This document shows, piece after piece, positions 33,180-41,030 of a stretch of DNA of 64,000 bases. The position numbers and the translations under genes are program-made. The DNA lies in assembly GCA_036705565.1 (NCBI GenBank), contig JAUBUY010000026.1; one strand, given 5' to 3'. Below the pieces are notes generated by a model, which searched no databases, was not told the origin of the DNA, and saw only the letters and a program-made list of their open reading frames with translations. The stretch comes from Microcoleus sp036705565 (GTDB lineage: Bacteria; Cyanobacteriota; Cyanobacteriia; Cyanobacteriales; Microcoleaceae). Each line of letters opens with the position of its first letter. Position 1 is the stretch's first letter.

Positions 33180-33410
33180 CTAACAGGAAGTTTCGGAAGC
33201 CGTCTCGCCAAAGATTTCAAACTTTTTTAGCTCGCGAGACTCTTGTTTCACTCCTCCAGACATAGCTGCTAGTTGCAAAGCCATAAAAGCATTTAAGTCT
33301 TCCAAGTCATAATGGGTGGTAGTTAACATCCGCCGCAGTTGATTTTCGGCTTCAAGGGTTAGATAGCCCAGAGCCAGAGCTTGCTGGGCGAGGTCGCGAA
33401 TTAGTACCAT
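33180..33410 (-). CDS. Small cyanobacterial protein, tandem paralogue B
   Basis: 76 residues, MVLIRDLAQQALALGYLTLEAENQL..., with YDLEDLNAFMALQLAAMSGG and VKQESREL. It is the upstream member of the tandem pair. The C-terminal ETASETSC tail is unique to this copy. A TGTGA-N6-TCACG sequence about 150 bases upstream may be a cAMP-receptor-type site. Confidence 0.75.
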   Translation of the reverse strand: MVLIRDLAQQALALGYLTLEAENQLRRMLTTTHYDLEDLNAFMALQLAAMSGGVKQESRELKKFEIFGETASETSC

Positions 33411-33557
33411 AACACTTCGGGATTTTATTGGTTCAAGCCTAAGTATCGAATGTTTTCACAGAATCAGCAGTGACGGCTATTGCTCAATAGGTGTGACATT
33501 GTGACGGGCCACTCGTGACAGCCGGAGTCGCAGAGTGTGACTAAGTATTTGCACTGT

Positions 33558-33573
33558 TGTGACGGAGATCACG
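33558..33573. promoter_or_regulatory. Candidate CRP-type operator TGTGACGGAGATCACG
   Basis: One mismatch from the TGTGA-N6-TCACA consensus used by CRP and its cyanobacterial relative SyCRP1. It lies 148 bases upstream of the reverse-strand small-protein gene at 33410, far for classic activation, and other TGTGAC half-sites lie nearby (33490, 33536). Chance is possible. Confidence 0.35.
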
Positions 33574-33582
33574 CGGGGGATA

Positions 33583-33677
33583 CCAGAGGAGGAGTCGGAG
33601 AGTGGGGAGTCGGAGAGTGTCCGGGTGTCTGGATGGGGGAGTCGGAGAGTATCCGAGTGGAGGAGTCGGAGAGGGGG
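33583..33677. repeat. GAGTCGGAGAGT tandem repeats
   Basis: Four imperfect copies of GGAGTCGGAGAGTG-type units separated by short GTCCGGGTG-like segments. No coding meaning seen. Confidence 0.8.
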
Positions 33678-33710
33678 AGCATTTTTCTTCTTCCCTGGGA
33701 CTAATGACTA

Positions 33711-33812
33711 AGGGTGAGAATTAAATAAAATCCACTTTTCATGACTGTTGTGGGATGGGCCTAAGAGCCCGTCCCACAAGAAAAAAGGGAAATTATTTAA
33801 TTGACGATCCTA
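33711..33812. mobile_element. AATTAAATAA palindromic element, copy 1
   Basis: Begins GTGAGAATTAAATAAAATCC and ends TTATTTAATTGACGATCC, with the central hairpin GTGGGATGGGC-CTAAGA-GCCCGTCCCAC. Other copies are at 45449-45575 and, cut by the window edge, at 63929-64000. Confidence 0.8.
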
Positions 33813-33887
33813 ATGACCGAAAGCGTCTAGGATACAAGCCCCCGGGTTCATCCGTCCAGAAATAAAAAACCTGTATCCGATAAAGGA

Positions 33888-33960
33888 GCCCCCGAATTTA
33901 TCCGTGCGGTCAAGGCTTCAATCTAAAATCTCAAATCTAAAATCTAAAATCCATTGACTA
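33888..33960. repeat. Composite heptamer element upstream of the ChW protein
   Basis: Leader CCCCCGAATTTATCCGTGCG then TCAAGGCTTCAATC, followed by AAAATCT/CAAATCT heptamers and the end CCATTGACT. A partial second leader (CCCCCGGGTTCATCCGTCC) is at 33839. Confidence 0.75.
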
Positions 33961-34027
33961 CTGCCTTCTACCTTCAGAAGACGCTCAACGTCTATAATCA
34001 GCAAGTTAAATATTTACTGCAAGACAT

Positions 34028-35779
34028 ATGGAAGCACCACATAAAGATTTGCTACAACAAATAGCCCGACTATCGGAAACTTATGCTAATTTGGCCGATC
34101 GCCTATCAATGGCAGCAAAACAACTGCAAGACTCCGGCCTTCCTCCCTCCGACAGCTTGCTGCAAGAAGTTGCCGCCTACAGTCGCAACTTTGCCGCAGT
34201 CCAAAAACAAGCTCTCGATCTCAACAAATCCGGTATCGCACCGGGGGAAATTACTTCCCTCAAAGACATTCAAAACTTAGTCGAGACTGCCTCCGCTTCT
34301 GAAGGTAAAGCAGAAATTCGCGATGCAGCATTGAAAGTGATCGATCGAGTATTGGCGATCGCCCACCGCGAACAAAGCGACTTCGCACCCTTACAATCAG
34401 TTCATGCCAGAGCCCGCGAACTGCAGCGCGCGATTTCCGAATCCACCCCAACTCAACTGCATTCCGACGCAGAATCCTTAGTCAGCGGCAAACACCCAGT
34501 TTCAGCAGTCCTCGCCCTGGTGGAACAGCAAGACAAATTAGACGACGAACAGTGGGTAATTCTCGAAGAAACAGTCAGCGCCGCTTTTGGCAAACAAATA
34601 GCCGTAGCCATTTCCAGAGGCAAATTAACCATTGCTGAGATGGTAAAAGCAGCACCTGCAAAAGTCGAACCCGCATTTAAACCAGCGCCAGAACAAAAAA
34701 TCAGCGCCGAACCTTTGCCAGAAGTGATTGTCATCCCGTCAGGAAATGTGGCACCGAAACAAGTTACAGTTGCGCCACAGATCCAGATTTTGGAATCCCC
34801 CGCGCCTTCTGTCCCCATGCACGAGGTAATTATTGTTCCCAGCGTGGAAGTACCTAAGTCTCTTCAGACAACCGGTTCCGGGAACATTGTTTTTGGGGCA
34901 CCTCGGGACATTCAACAACCGGTGGCAGTAGAGGGCGGTTTGGGAATCAAAGTTTTGGTGCACATTCAGGGAATTGGCGATCGAACTTTCGGTTCTCAAG
35001 AATACGCGGGTTCTAAGGGTCAAGGGCGGCGCGTCGAAGGATTTCAAATTAATATCGATCCCCCAATTCCCGGCTTAAATGTCGAGTACATGGCTCACGT
35101 CGAAGGTGTTGGCGACACTCCTTGGCTCAGCCAGGGAGAATTGGCGGGTTTTAGGGGTCAAGCGAAACGAATTGAAGGATTTGCGGTGCGGTTGAGCGGG
35201 CCGCAAGCTGATAAGTACGACGTATTTTATAGCGCTCACATTCAGAATATCGGCGACACCGACGTGTCCTCCAATGGCGAATATTGCGGTACTCGCGGTA
35301 AAGCTTTGAGAATAGAGGGTATCAAAGTTTGGATTGCTCCGTCTGCCAGTGCCCAAAAAGCTGCACCTGTGGGTTTAAAAGTGTTGGCGCATATTCAAGG
35401 AATTGGCGATCGAACTTTTAGCGATCGAGAATATGCGGGTACTAAAGCTCAAGGCCGCCGCGTGGAAGGATTTCAAATTAAAATAGAGCCGCCCGTTGCC
35501 GGTTTAAATTTGCAGTACATGGCTCACGTTGAAGGAGTTGGCGATACTGCTTGGATCTCGGAAGGGGAGTTAGCTGGATTCCGGGGCAAAGCCAAGCGCA
35601 TTGAGGGATTTGCCGCCCGCCTGACAGGGCCGCAAGCTGATAAATACGACGTATTTTATACGGCTCATATCCAGAATGTGGGCGATACTCCTGTTACTGC
35701 TAACGGTCAATATTGCGGCACTCGCGGCAAAGGTTTGAGGGTTGAGGGGATGACTATTTGGGTTGAGCCGAAAGCCTAA
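34028..35779 (+). CDS. ChW-type repeat protein with a helical N-terminal region
   Basis: 583 residues. Residues 1-200 are helical and charged; 200-300 form a Pro/Val-rich linker. From about residue 303 six repeats of 40-48 residues follow the clostridial-hydrophobic (ChW) pattern: H(I/V)(Q/E)xxGD...GE(L/Y)(A/C)GxxG(Q/K)(A/G)xR(I/V)EG. They form two cassettes of three, offset by exactly 143 residues (429 bases), so the gene arose by internal duplication. All six have Gly-Asp where the name-giving Gly-Trp normally stands. ChW repeats are associated with surface or carbohydrate contacts, but no signal peptide is visible here. Function unknown. Confidence 0.8.
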   Translation: MEAPHKDLLQQIARLSETYANLADRLSMAAKQLQDSGLPPSDSLLQEVAAYSRNFAAVQKQALDLNKSGIAPGEITSLKDIQNLVETASASEGKAEIRDAALKVIDRVLAIAHREQSDFAPLQSVHARARELQRAISESTPTQLHSDAESLVSGKHPVSAVLALVEQQDKLDDEQWVILEETVSAAFGKQIAVAISRGKLTIAEMVKAAPAKVEPAFKPAPEQKISAEPLPEVIVIPSGNVAPKQVTVAPQIQILESPAPSVPMHEVIIVPSVEVPKSLQTTGSGNIVFGAPRDIQQPVAVEGGLGIKVLVHIQGIGDRTFGSQEYAGSKGQGRRVEGFQINIDPPIPGLNVEYMAHVEGVGDTPWLSQGELAGFRGQAKRIEGFAVRLSGPQADKYDVFYSAHIQNIGDTDVSSNGEYCGTRGKALRIEGIKVWIAPSASAQKAAPVGLKVLAHIQGIGDRTFSDREYAGTKAQGRRVEGFQIKIEPPVAGLNLQYMAHVEGVGDTAWISEGELAGFRGKAKRIEGFAARLTGPQADKYDVFYTAHIQNVGDTPVTANGQYCGTRGKGLRVEGMTIWVEPKA

Positions 35780-36137
35780 AAAGTGAGAATGAATGGAAAA
35801 TTTGCAGGGGATTTTCCCTTCATTGAAAACCGGGTTTTTTCACCAAAATATGCCATGACAGTCAGGGGTATTAGGTGAAAAAATCCGGTTTATCGCCATC
35901 CAACGACAGGAATTATAGCGCACGATCTCAGAAACCGGGTTTCTGAGTGTATTTTTCGTACTCAACCGAAATTTGTCGCAGAAACCCGGTTTCTCGTCAC
36001 CTGCAAAGTCTTGGCGCACGCTAATCTCACTACTATTTGTTAAATTGGTTGAAAATAATGCTTGAACAATAGGTAAAAGCTTCAAAAACAATAGTTAAGT
36101 TTAATCAAATTTTGTATATTAAACTGATCAAAGTGCT
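35780..36137. other. Spacer with AAACCCGGTTTC palindromes
   Basis: Contains AAAACCGGGTTTTTT (35826), AGAAACCGGGTTTCTGAG (35931) and CAGAAACCCGGTTTCTCG (35975), the same dispersed palindrome as at 17536 and 27236. The first, just after the ChW gene with a T run, could terminate it. The final 100 bases are AT-rich and probably hold the WD40 gene promoter. Confidence 0.65.
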
Positions 36138-38234
36138 ATGACACAAAATCATAATGAGCCTAAAGAATACGATGCCGTCCTTGGCGGTCAATCCTCAATA
36201 CCAACTAACGCTGCTGTTTTGGGAGGTATTGAAGGTGTAAAAAAACGCTTGGTGAGTACAATTATTTATCAAAAAATTGCCGCTGTTTCCGAAGCGCTTA
36301 AGTATGGAGAAGCTGGTTTAGATTTGATAATTCGTGCTTTAGAAGATGAATCAGAGCAAGTAAGAAAAGCTGCATATTTGTCGCTTCGAGATAGATCGGA
36401 ACCGAGAGTGGAAGATATTTTAAAAGAATACAACCTGTGGAGGACGGGAGGGCAATCGTATACTTTTGGTTGGCATCTAGGCTTAATTGATTTCGTTGTT
36501 ATCTGCCCGGACGGACAAACTTTTGTCAGTGGAGGTCGCGACGAAAAAACCATCAAAGTTTGGAACTTGCATACTGGAGAATTGATAAGAACTCTTACAG
36601 GACATTCAAACTCGGTTACATCCATTGCTATCAGCCCGGATGGGCAAACTCTTGTCAGTGGTAGTTACGATTGCACCATCAAAGTCTGGAATCCACACAC
36701 CGGAGAATTGATGAGAACTCTTACCAAACATTCATCCCCCGATACAACATCTATTGCGATCAGCCCAGACGCGCAAAGTTTTGTCAGCGGTAGCCGTGAC
36801 GGTACCGTCGAAGTCTGGAACCTGCATAGCGGGGAATTGATAAGAACTCTTACAGGACATTCATCTTCGCCATATTCATCTAGGGTTACATCCATTGCTA
36901 TCAGCCCGGATGGGCAAATTTTTGTCAGTGGGAGTTACGATTGGACCATCAAAGTCTGGAATCTACATACCGGAGAATTGATAAGAATTCTTACAGAACA
37001 TTCATGCTCGGTTTATTCTCTTGTCATTAGCCCGGATGGGCAAATTCTTATTAGTGGGAGTAATAATAATACCATCAACGTCTGGAATTTGCATAGTGGG
37101 GAATTAATAAGAACTCTTACAAAAAACCCACGCTTGAACTCGGTTTTTTCCATGGCTATCAGCCCGAATGGGCAAACTCTTGCCAGTGGCAATGACCGTA
37201 CAATCAAAGTCTGGAATTTGCATAGCGGGGAATTGATAAAAACTCTTATTAGAGAACATTCAGGCTCGGTTTTGGCTTCTTCCCTTGCCATCAGCCCGGA
37301 TGGACAAACTCTTGTCAGTGGGAGTTACTATAAAATCCAAGTCTGGAATCTACATAGCGGGGAATTGATAAGAACTATTGAAGGATATTTAACATCGGTT
37401 AATTCTGTGACTGTCAGCCCGGATGGGCAAACTTTTATCTGTGGGAGTCGCAACAAACTCGGAATTTGGAATCTGCATACTAAAAAATTTAGCGCAATTA
37501 TAGAAGGACTTTCAACTTCAGTTAATTCTTTAGCTATTAGCGCGGACGGGCAAAGTCTTATCAGTGGGAGTAAAGACTGCACTATCAAAGTTTGTAACCT
37601 GCATAGCAGGAAATTGATAAGAACTCTTGCAGGACATTCAGGCTTAGTTAATTCTGCCACCATCACCCTGGATGGACAAATTCTTCTCAGTGCAAGTAAC
37701 GACAAAACCATCAAAGTCTGGAACCTGCATAGCGGACAATTGATAAAAACTCTTGAAGGACATTCATCTTCGGTTAAATCCATTGCTATCTGCTCATACA
37801 GACAAACTATTGTCAGTGGCAGTAGGGACAAAACCATCAAAGTCTGGAGTCTGTATAGTGGAGAATTGATAAAAACTCTTGCAGGGCATTCAGGTTCAGT
37901 TAATTCCATTGCTATTAGCGCGGATAGGGGAACTATTGTCAGTGGCAGTGAGGACAAAACCATCAAAATCTGGAATCTGCATACTGGGGAATTGAGTAAA
38001 ACCCTTACAGAACATTCAGGGTCAGTTAATTTGGTAGCCATTAGCCAGAACGGAAAACTTATGGTCAGTGGAAGTAGCGATCAAACCATTAAAATTTGGA
38101 GCTTGCCGGACAAAAAATTGATAAAAACTCTTTCAGCTTCAGAGTTGGGTAAATACATTGCCATGAGTGCCGATGGCAAAACTATTGTTAGTGGGGGTAA
38201 TGATCGAACAATCCAAGTGTGGGAAGTGCCGTAA
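36138..38234 (+). CDS. WD40 repeat protein (about 14 repeats) with the AVLGG/HEAT-like N-terminal module
   Basis: 698 residues. Residues 1-90 (YDAVLGGQ 11-18, AAVLGG 25-30, SEAL 51-54, AGLDLII 59-65, DESEQV 70-75) align without gaps to the FGE-fold protein at 5357-6433. From about residue 108 fourteen WD40 units follow, each near 42 residues, with the recurrent phrase IKVWNLHSGELI and SPDGQ(T/I)LVSGS; 14 units fit two seven-bladed propellers. The high similarity between repeats suggests recent amplification. No kinase, peptidase or NACHT domain is attached. It probably acts as a binding scaffold. The repeat units have a lower GC content than housekeeping genes nearby. Confidence 0.9.
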   Translation: MTQNHNEPKEYDAVLGGQSSIPTNAAVLGGIEGVKKRLVSTIIYQKIAAVSEALKYGEAGLDLIIRALEDESEQVRKAAYLSLRDRSEPRVEDILKEYNLWRTGGQSYTFGWHLGLIDFVVICPDGQTFVSGGRDEKTIKVWNLHTGELIRTLTGHSNSVTSIAISPDGQTLVSGSYDCTIKVWNPHTGELMRTLTKHSSPDTTSIAISPDAQSFVSGSRDGTVEVWNLHSGELIRTLTGHSSSPYSSRVTSIAISPDGQIFVSGSYDWTIKVWNLHTGELIRILTEHSCSVYSLVISPDGQILISGSNNNTINVWNLHSGELIRTLTKNPRLNSVFSMAISPNGQTLASGNDRTIKVWNLHSGELIKTLIREHSGSVLASSLAISPDGQTLVSGSYYKIQVWNLHSGELIRTIEGYLTSVNSVTVSPDGQTFICGSRNKLGIWNLHTKKFSAIIEGLSTSVNSLAISADGQSLISGSKDCTIKVCNLHSRKLIRTLAGHSGLVNSATITLDGQILLSASNDKTIKVWNLHSGQLIKTLEGHSSSVKSIAICSYRQTIVSGSRDKTIKVWSLYSGELIKTLAGHSGSVNSIAISADRGTIVSGSEDKTIKIWNLHTGELSKTLTEHSGSVNLVAISQNGKLMVSGSSDQTIKIWSLPDKKLIKTLSASELGKYIAMSADGKTIVSGGNDRTIQVWEVP

Positions 38235-38379
38235 AGTTTCAATCACCCTTTAACCATCAAACTCAGAAATTAAAAAACAATGACATAAATTTCCTAGCAT
38301 AATTAGGAAAGTTCCTTAATGAAGCGCTGTATTGAAACGCTCGAAATCAAACCTATAAAGTGTGTAAAATAAAAAAATC

Positions 38380-39006
38380 ATGCCATACAGTCAATTTACT
38401 ACGATCGCCAAAGCGAAACAAGCTTTCGGTCTCACAGTCCAAGAGGGATCTCGCTTTATACCTCCGCTAAACCCGATCGCACCCTCAGACATCCTCAGCG
38501 GTACTCTCAAAGATAGCCTCCCCATCGTCGCCACATCGGGAAGTGAAAAAGCGCGATCGGAAGGAATCATCTATCCCGTACTGCTGGAAGTGAGGCGGAT
38601 TCTCGATCGCCAAATTAGCCTTTTTTCCGGCGAAGATTTCACCATCGACGAAGCTGTCGGACTGAATGGAGTGTTTGATTTTCTACTGACGCGATCGTCC
38701 GAAGTGCTAGAAATTGAAGCCCCCGCCGTTGTAATTGTCGAAGCTAAAAAGACCGACCTCAAAAGCGGATTGGGTCAGTGTATTGCCGAAATGGTTGCCG
38801 CTCAACGCTTCAATCAAGCCAAAGAAAAAAACATCCCCATCATTTATGGGAGTGTGAGTAATGGCATTCAATGGCAATTTATCAAACTCGAAAACCAAAC
38901 TGTGACGATCGACTTATCCGTCTATCCTCTGCCCCCTGTCGAGCAAATCCTCAGCTTTTTCGTTTGGATGATGCAGAATGATGCCGTTAACTCAGAAACA
39001 ATGTAA
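38380..39006 (+). CDS. PD-(D/E)XK-fold-like protein, paralogue 1
   Basis: 208 residues. GLNGVFDFLL places an Asp at residue 100, VVIVEAKK places Glu121-x-Lys123 on the next strand, and LGQCIAEMVAA places Gln133 on the following helix; with Glu70 in YPVLLEVRR this is the D...ExK...Q order of the restriction-endonuclease-like fold. A paralogue lies at 52599-53198 with the same residues in the same order. Such proteins are common in cyanobacteria, often as part of Type I restriction HsdR-like or standalone families. Nuclease activity is inferred, not shown. It is convergent with cobS, 7 bases apart. Confidence 0.65.
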   Translation: MPYSQFTTIAKAKQAFGLTVQEGSRFIPPLNPIAPSDILSGTLKDSLPIVATSGSEKARSEGIIYPVLLEVRRILDRQISLFSGEDFTIDEAVGLNGVFDFLLTRSSEVLEIEAPAVVIVEAKKTDLKSGLGQCIAEMVAAQRFNQAKEKNIPIIYGSVSNGIQWQFIKLENQTVTIDLSVYPLPPVEQILSFFVWMMQNDAVNSETM

Positions 39007-39013
39007 CCGTTAA

Positions 39014-39811
39014 TCAACCTTCCAAAGCAGCCAACAGACACAGCAACAAAGCCTCCGTCCACTCGACTACAGCACCGTAAGTATCGCCCGTGTGGCCGCC
39101 CAAACGGTAGTTAAACCAGGCTCCGGCAAAAATTCCGATCGCACTTCCCCCCAAAGCCATCCCCACCGCCAACAGCCACCGATCGCCATCCAAGACAACT
39201 TGCACCACGCTCAAACTCAGCAGCAACAGCACTCCCGGTATAAAATCAAAAGGAGAATAAATCGATTCCTTGTGAAAAGCTCCCTTACCCTCGGCCCGGA
39301 GATAGGGATAGCGGGCGATCGCCACCAGTTGGGCCCACCTCCCCCAACCCGCGACACCCATCAAAGCCAGCCACCGATAGTTATTCAAGTCCGAGAGAGC
39401 GGCAGTTTTCAGCAGCACGATCGCGATCGCAGCCATCGCCCCAAAGGCTCCTGTAACGCTGTCCCGCATGACTTCCAGCCGACGCACGGGGTCGGGTACA
39501 GCCAGTCCGTCCGCCGCGTCCATTGCCCCGTCTAGGTGCAGCCCGCCAGTCACGGCGATGCCCAAAACTACCACCAAGGCCGATCGAGTCAGAGCAGGCA
39601 TTCCCAACAACTGCAACCCAACATCCCCCAGTCCCAGCATCCCCCCAATCAAAAGCCCGATCGCCGGTGCCAAGCGGGCAATGCCCCGAAACTCCAAAGT
39701 CCAGGACACCGGTACCGGCAAACAAGTATAAAAAGCGACTGCGGCTGCGATGGCAGCGCCTTGATTCCGGAAAAAGTCGATCGTAGAGCGAACCCATTTA
39801 TCATGCACCAT
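39014..39811 (-). CDS. cobS: Adenosylcobinamide-GDP ribazoletransferase (cobalamin synthase)
   Basis: 265 residues, an integral membrane enzyme of cobalamin synthesis joining adenosyl-GDP-cobinamide and alpha-ribazole. Motifs: FYTCLPVPVSW near the N-terminus, GGLHLDGAMDAADGL with the catalytic acidic cluster, then RRLEVMRDSVTGAFGAMA, and the C-terminal GGHTGDTYGA(V)VEWTEALLL. About six membrane helices. Length is typical (about 250). I looked for a cobalamin riboswitch upstream (39812-40070) and did not find a convincing one. Confidence 0.93.
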   Translation of the reverse strand: MVHDKWVRSTIDFFRNQGAAIAAAVAFYTCLPVPVSWTLEFRGIARLAPAIGLLIGGMLGLGDVGLQLLGMPALTRSALVVVLGIAVTGGLHLDGAMDAADGLAVPDPVRRLEVMRDSVTGAFGAMAAIAIVLLKTAALSDLNNYRWLALMGVAGWGRWAQLVAIARYPYLRAEGKGAFHKESIYSPFDFIPGVLLLLSLSVVQVVLDGDRWLLAVGMALGGSAIGIFAGAWFNYRLGGHTGDTYGAVVEWTEALLLCLLAALEG

Positions 39812-40070
39812 AAGATAGAAAATTTTTCATCAGGTATGCAGTTGTCAATCGATTAGCGTGTGCCAGAATTGGACTGTAACACCCTAGTTTTTTGGATCGA
39901 GCATTCCTCCTGTCGCCGGCTCTTTTCCCAGGAAAACCTCTGTCGGCAGCGATCCCCAAGCTCCCTATCTAAAAAGACTAAACTCAAGATCCGCGTTTCC
40001 CGTACCAAGAATTCTAGCTAACTCCCTGATTTTCAAGACGGGAAAATACTACAACAGAGGCTTTTACTCC

Positions 40071-40520
40071 ATGAGTCACGATCAATTGAATAACAGGGTA
40101 GTTGCTCCTTGCATCATCGATACAGGGATCGTCGTCAACAAACGCGATATCAAAAGATTGCTGTTTGATTTAGGACGTGTCCGCTACCTTCACATACAAG
40201 ATGGCCAGATTTATAGCGAAGGGGAAGGTTATGTACTCGAAGTCTTCGCCAACCCCCAGCGTTCTACCCTGATTGCCAACCATGCGCTTTATTTGAACGT
40301 GTATAGTTTTGATTACCTGGAACTGAAACAGTCTCCTGAAGATGGTGCTTATTTTGACCTGGTTCAAGACGGACGGCTGTTGCGGTTAATTCCCCTCTCC
40401 AATCCTTTGCAAGAGCAATTCGCCCGGAATTTAAATGCTGCGGCTTTGGATGCGGTTGTCGATCAGGTACTCTCAGGCAACTGGGATCTGCAATTGGACG
40501 AAGATGATTCCCCCTTTTAA
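40071..40520 (+). CDS. Conserved cyanobacterial protein of unknown function
   Basis: 149 residues, soluble, starting MSHDQLNNRVVAPCIIDTG. It has KRLLFDLGRVRYLHIQDGQI, a Tyr-rich core (HALYLNVYSFDYLELKQ) and an acidic end (WDLQLDEDDSPF). I do not recognise a family with a known role, but codon use and composition are normal for the genome and no overlap exists. It stands alone; upstream (39950-40070) is presumably its promoter, downstream is a repeat-filled spacer. Confidence 0.65.
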   Translation: MSHDQLNNRVVAPCIIDTGIVVNKRDIKRLLFDLGRVRYLHIQDGQIYSEGEGYVLEVFANPQRSTLIANHALYLNVYSFDYLELKQSPEDGAYFDLVQDGRLLRLIPLSNPLQEQFARNLNAAALDAVVDQVLSGNWDLQLDEDDSPF

Positions 40521-40525
40521 TGGTC

Positions 40526-40790
40526 AGTCAGTCGATTTTAGATTTTAGATTTTAGATTTTAGATTTTAGATTTACTCGCAGCGCCGTGAATCTGGGAGAT
40601 AGAACTAAGGTCTAAAATTTTTTGCCCTCCACGACGATTGTCGGAAAGTTGTCTCCGTTTTTGGGCGGGGTCATTCGATTTTAGATTTTCGATTGTCGAT
40701 TTTGGATTGACTTGCGCGAGATAAATTCGGGGGACGCAAGGATTTTCGATTGTCGGTTTTGGATTGATTTGCGCGAGATAAATCACGTGG
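40526..40790. repeat. Heptamer array and reverse composite elements
   Basis: Simple TTTTAGA heptamers at about 40532-40573, then from 40676 to 40790 two composite elements in reverse: each ends, in this orientation, with GACTTGCGCGAGATAAATT or GATTTGCGCGAGATAAATC, the reverse of the leader seen at 16450-16475 (GATTCATCTCGCGCAAGTC). Confidence 0.8.
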
Positions 40791-40854
40791 CGGGTACCAT
40801 CTAGAAATTCTCGGTCATGAGTTTTTTGTCGCGATGTCATCAACAATAGATTAG

Positions 40855-40992
40855 ATAACACTCACATCTTGCACCATTCTCGGTTAACAGGCTTTTCGGC
40901 CTGTTCCACAAAGAGTGAATTTTCTTGTGGAACAGGCCGAAAAGCCTGTTCCTAAACAAGTAATTGAGAATGGTGCAACATCTCAAATAACA
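40855..40992. mobile_element. Palindromic MITE-like element, copy 2
   Basis: The element spans 40861-40985 with terminal repeats CTCACATCTTGCACCATTCT and AGAATGGTGCAACATCTCA. The inner hairpins AACAGGCTTTTCGGCCTGTT and AACAGGCCGAAAAGCCTGTT are exact reverse complements of each other. ATAACA flanks both sides (40855-40860 and 40987-40992), a likely target duplication. Confidence 0.85.
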
Positions 40993-41030
40993 CGGACGGC
41001 CGAGTAGCGGTTAACGAGCATCGAGGACTA

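Noticed and set aside
39812..40070. Possible cobalamin riboswitch upstream of cobS
   Set aside because: I looked for the conserved B12-box type sequence on the cobS strand and found only unrelated GC-rich hairpins.
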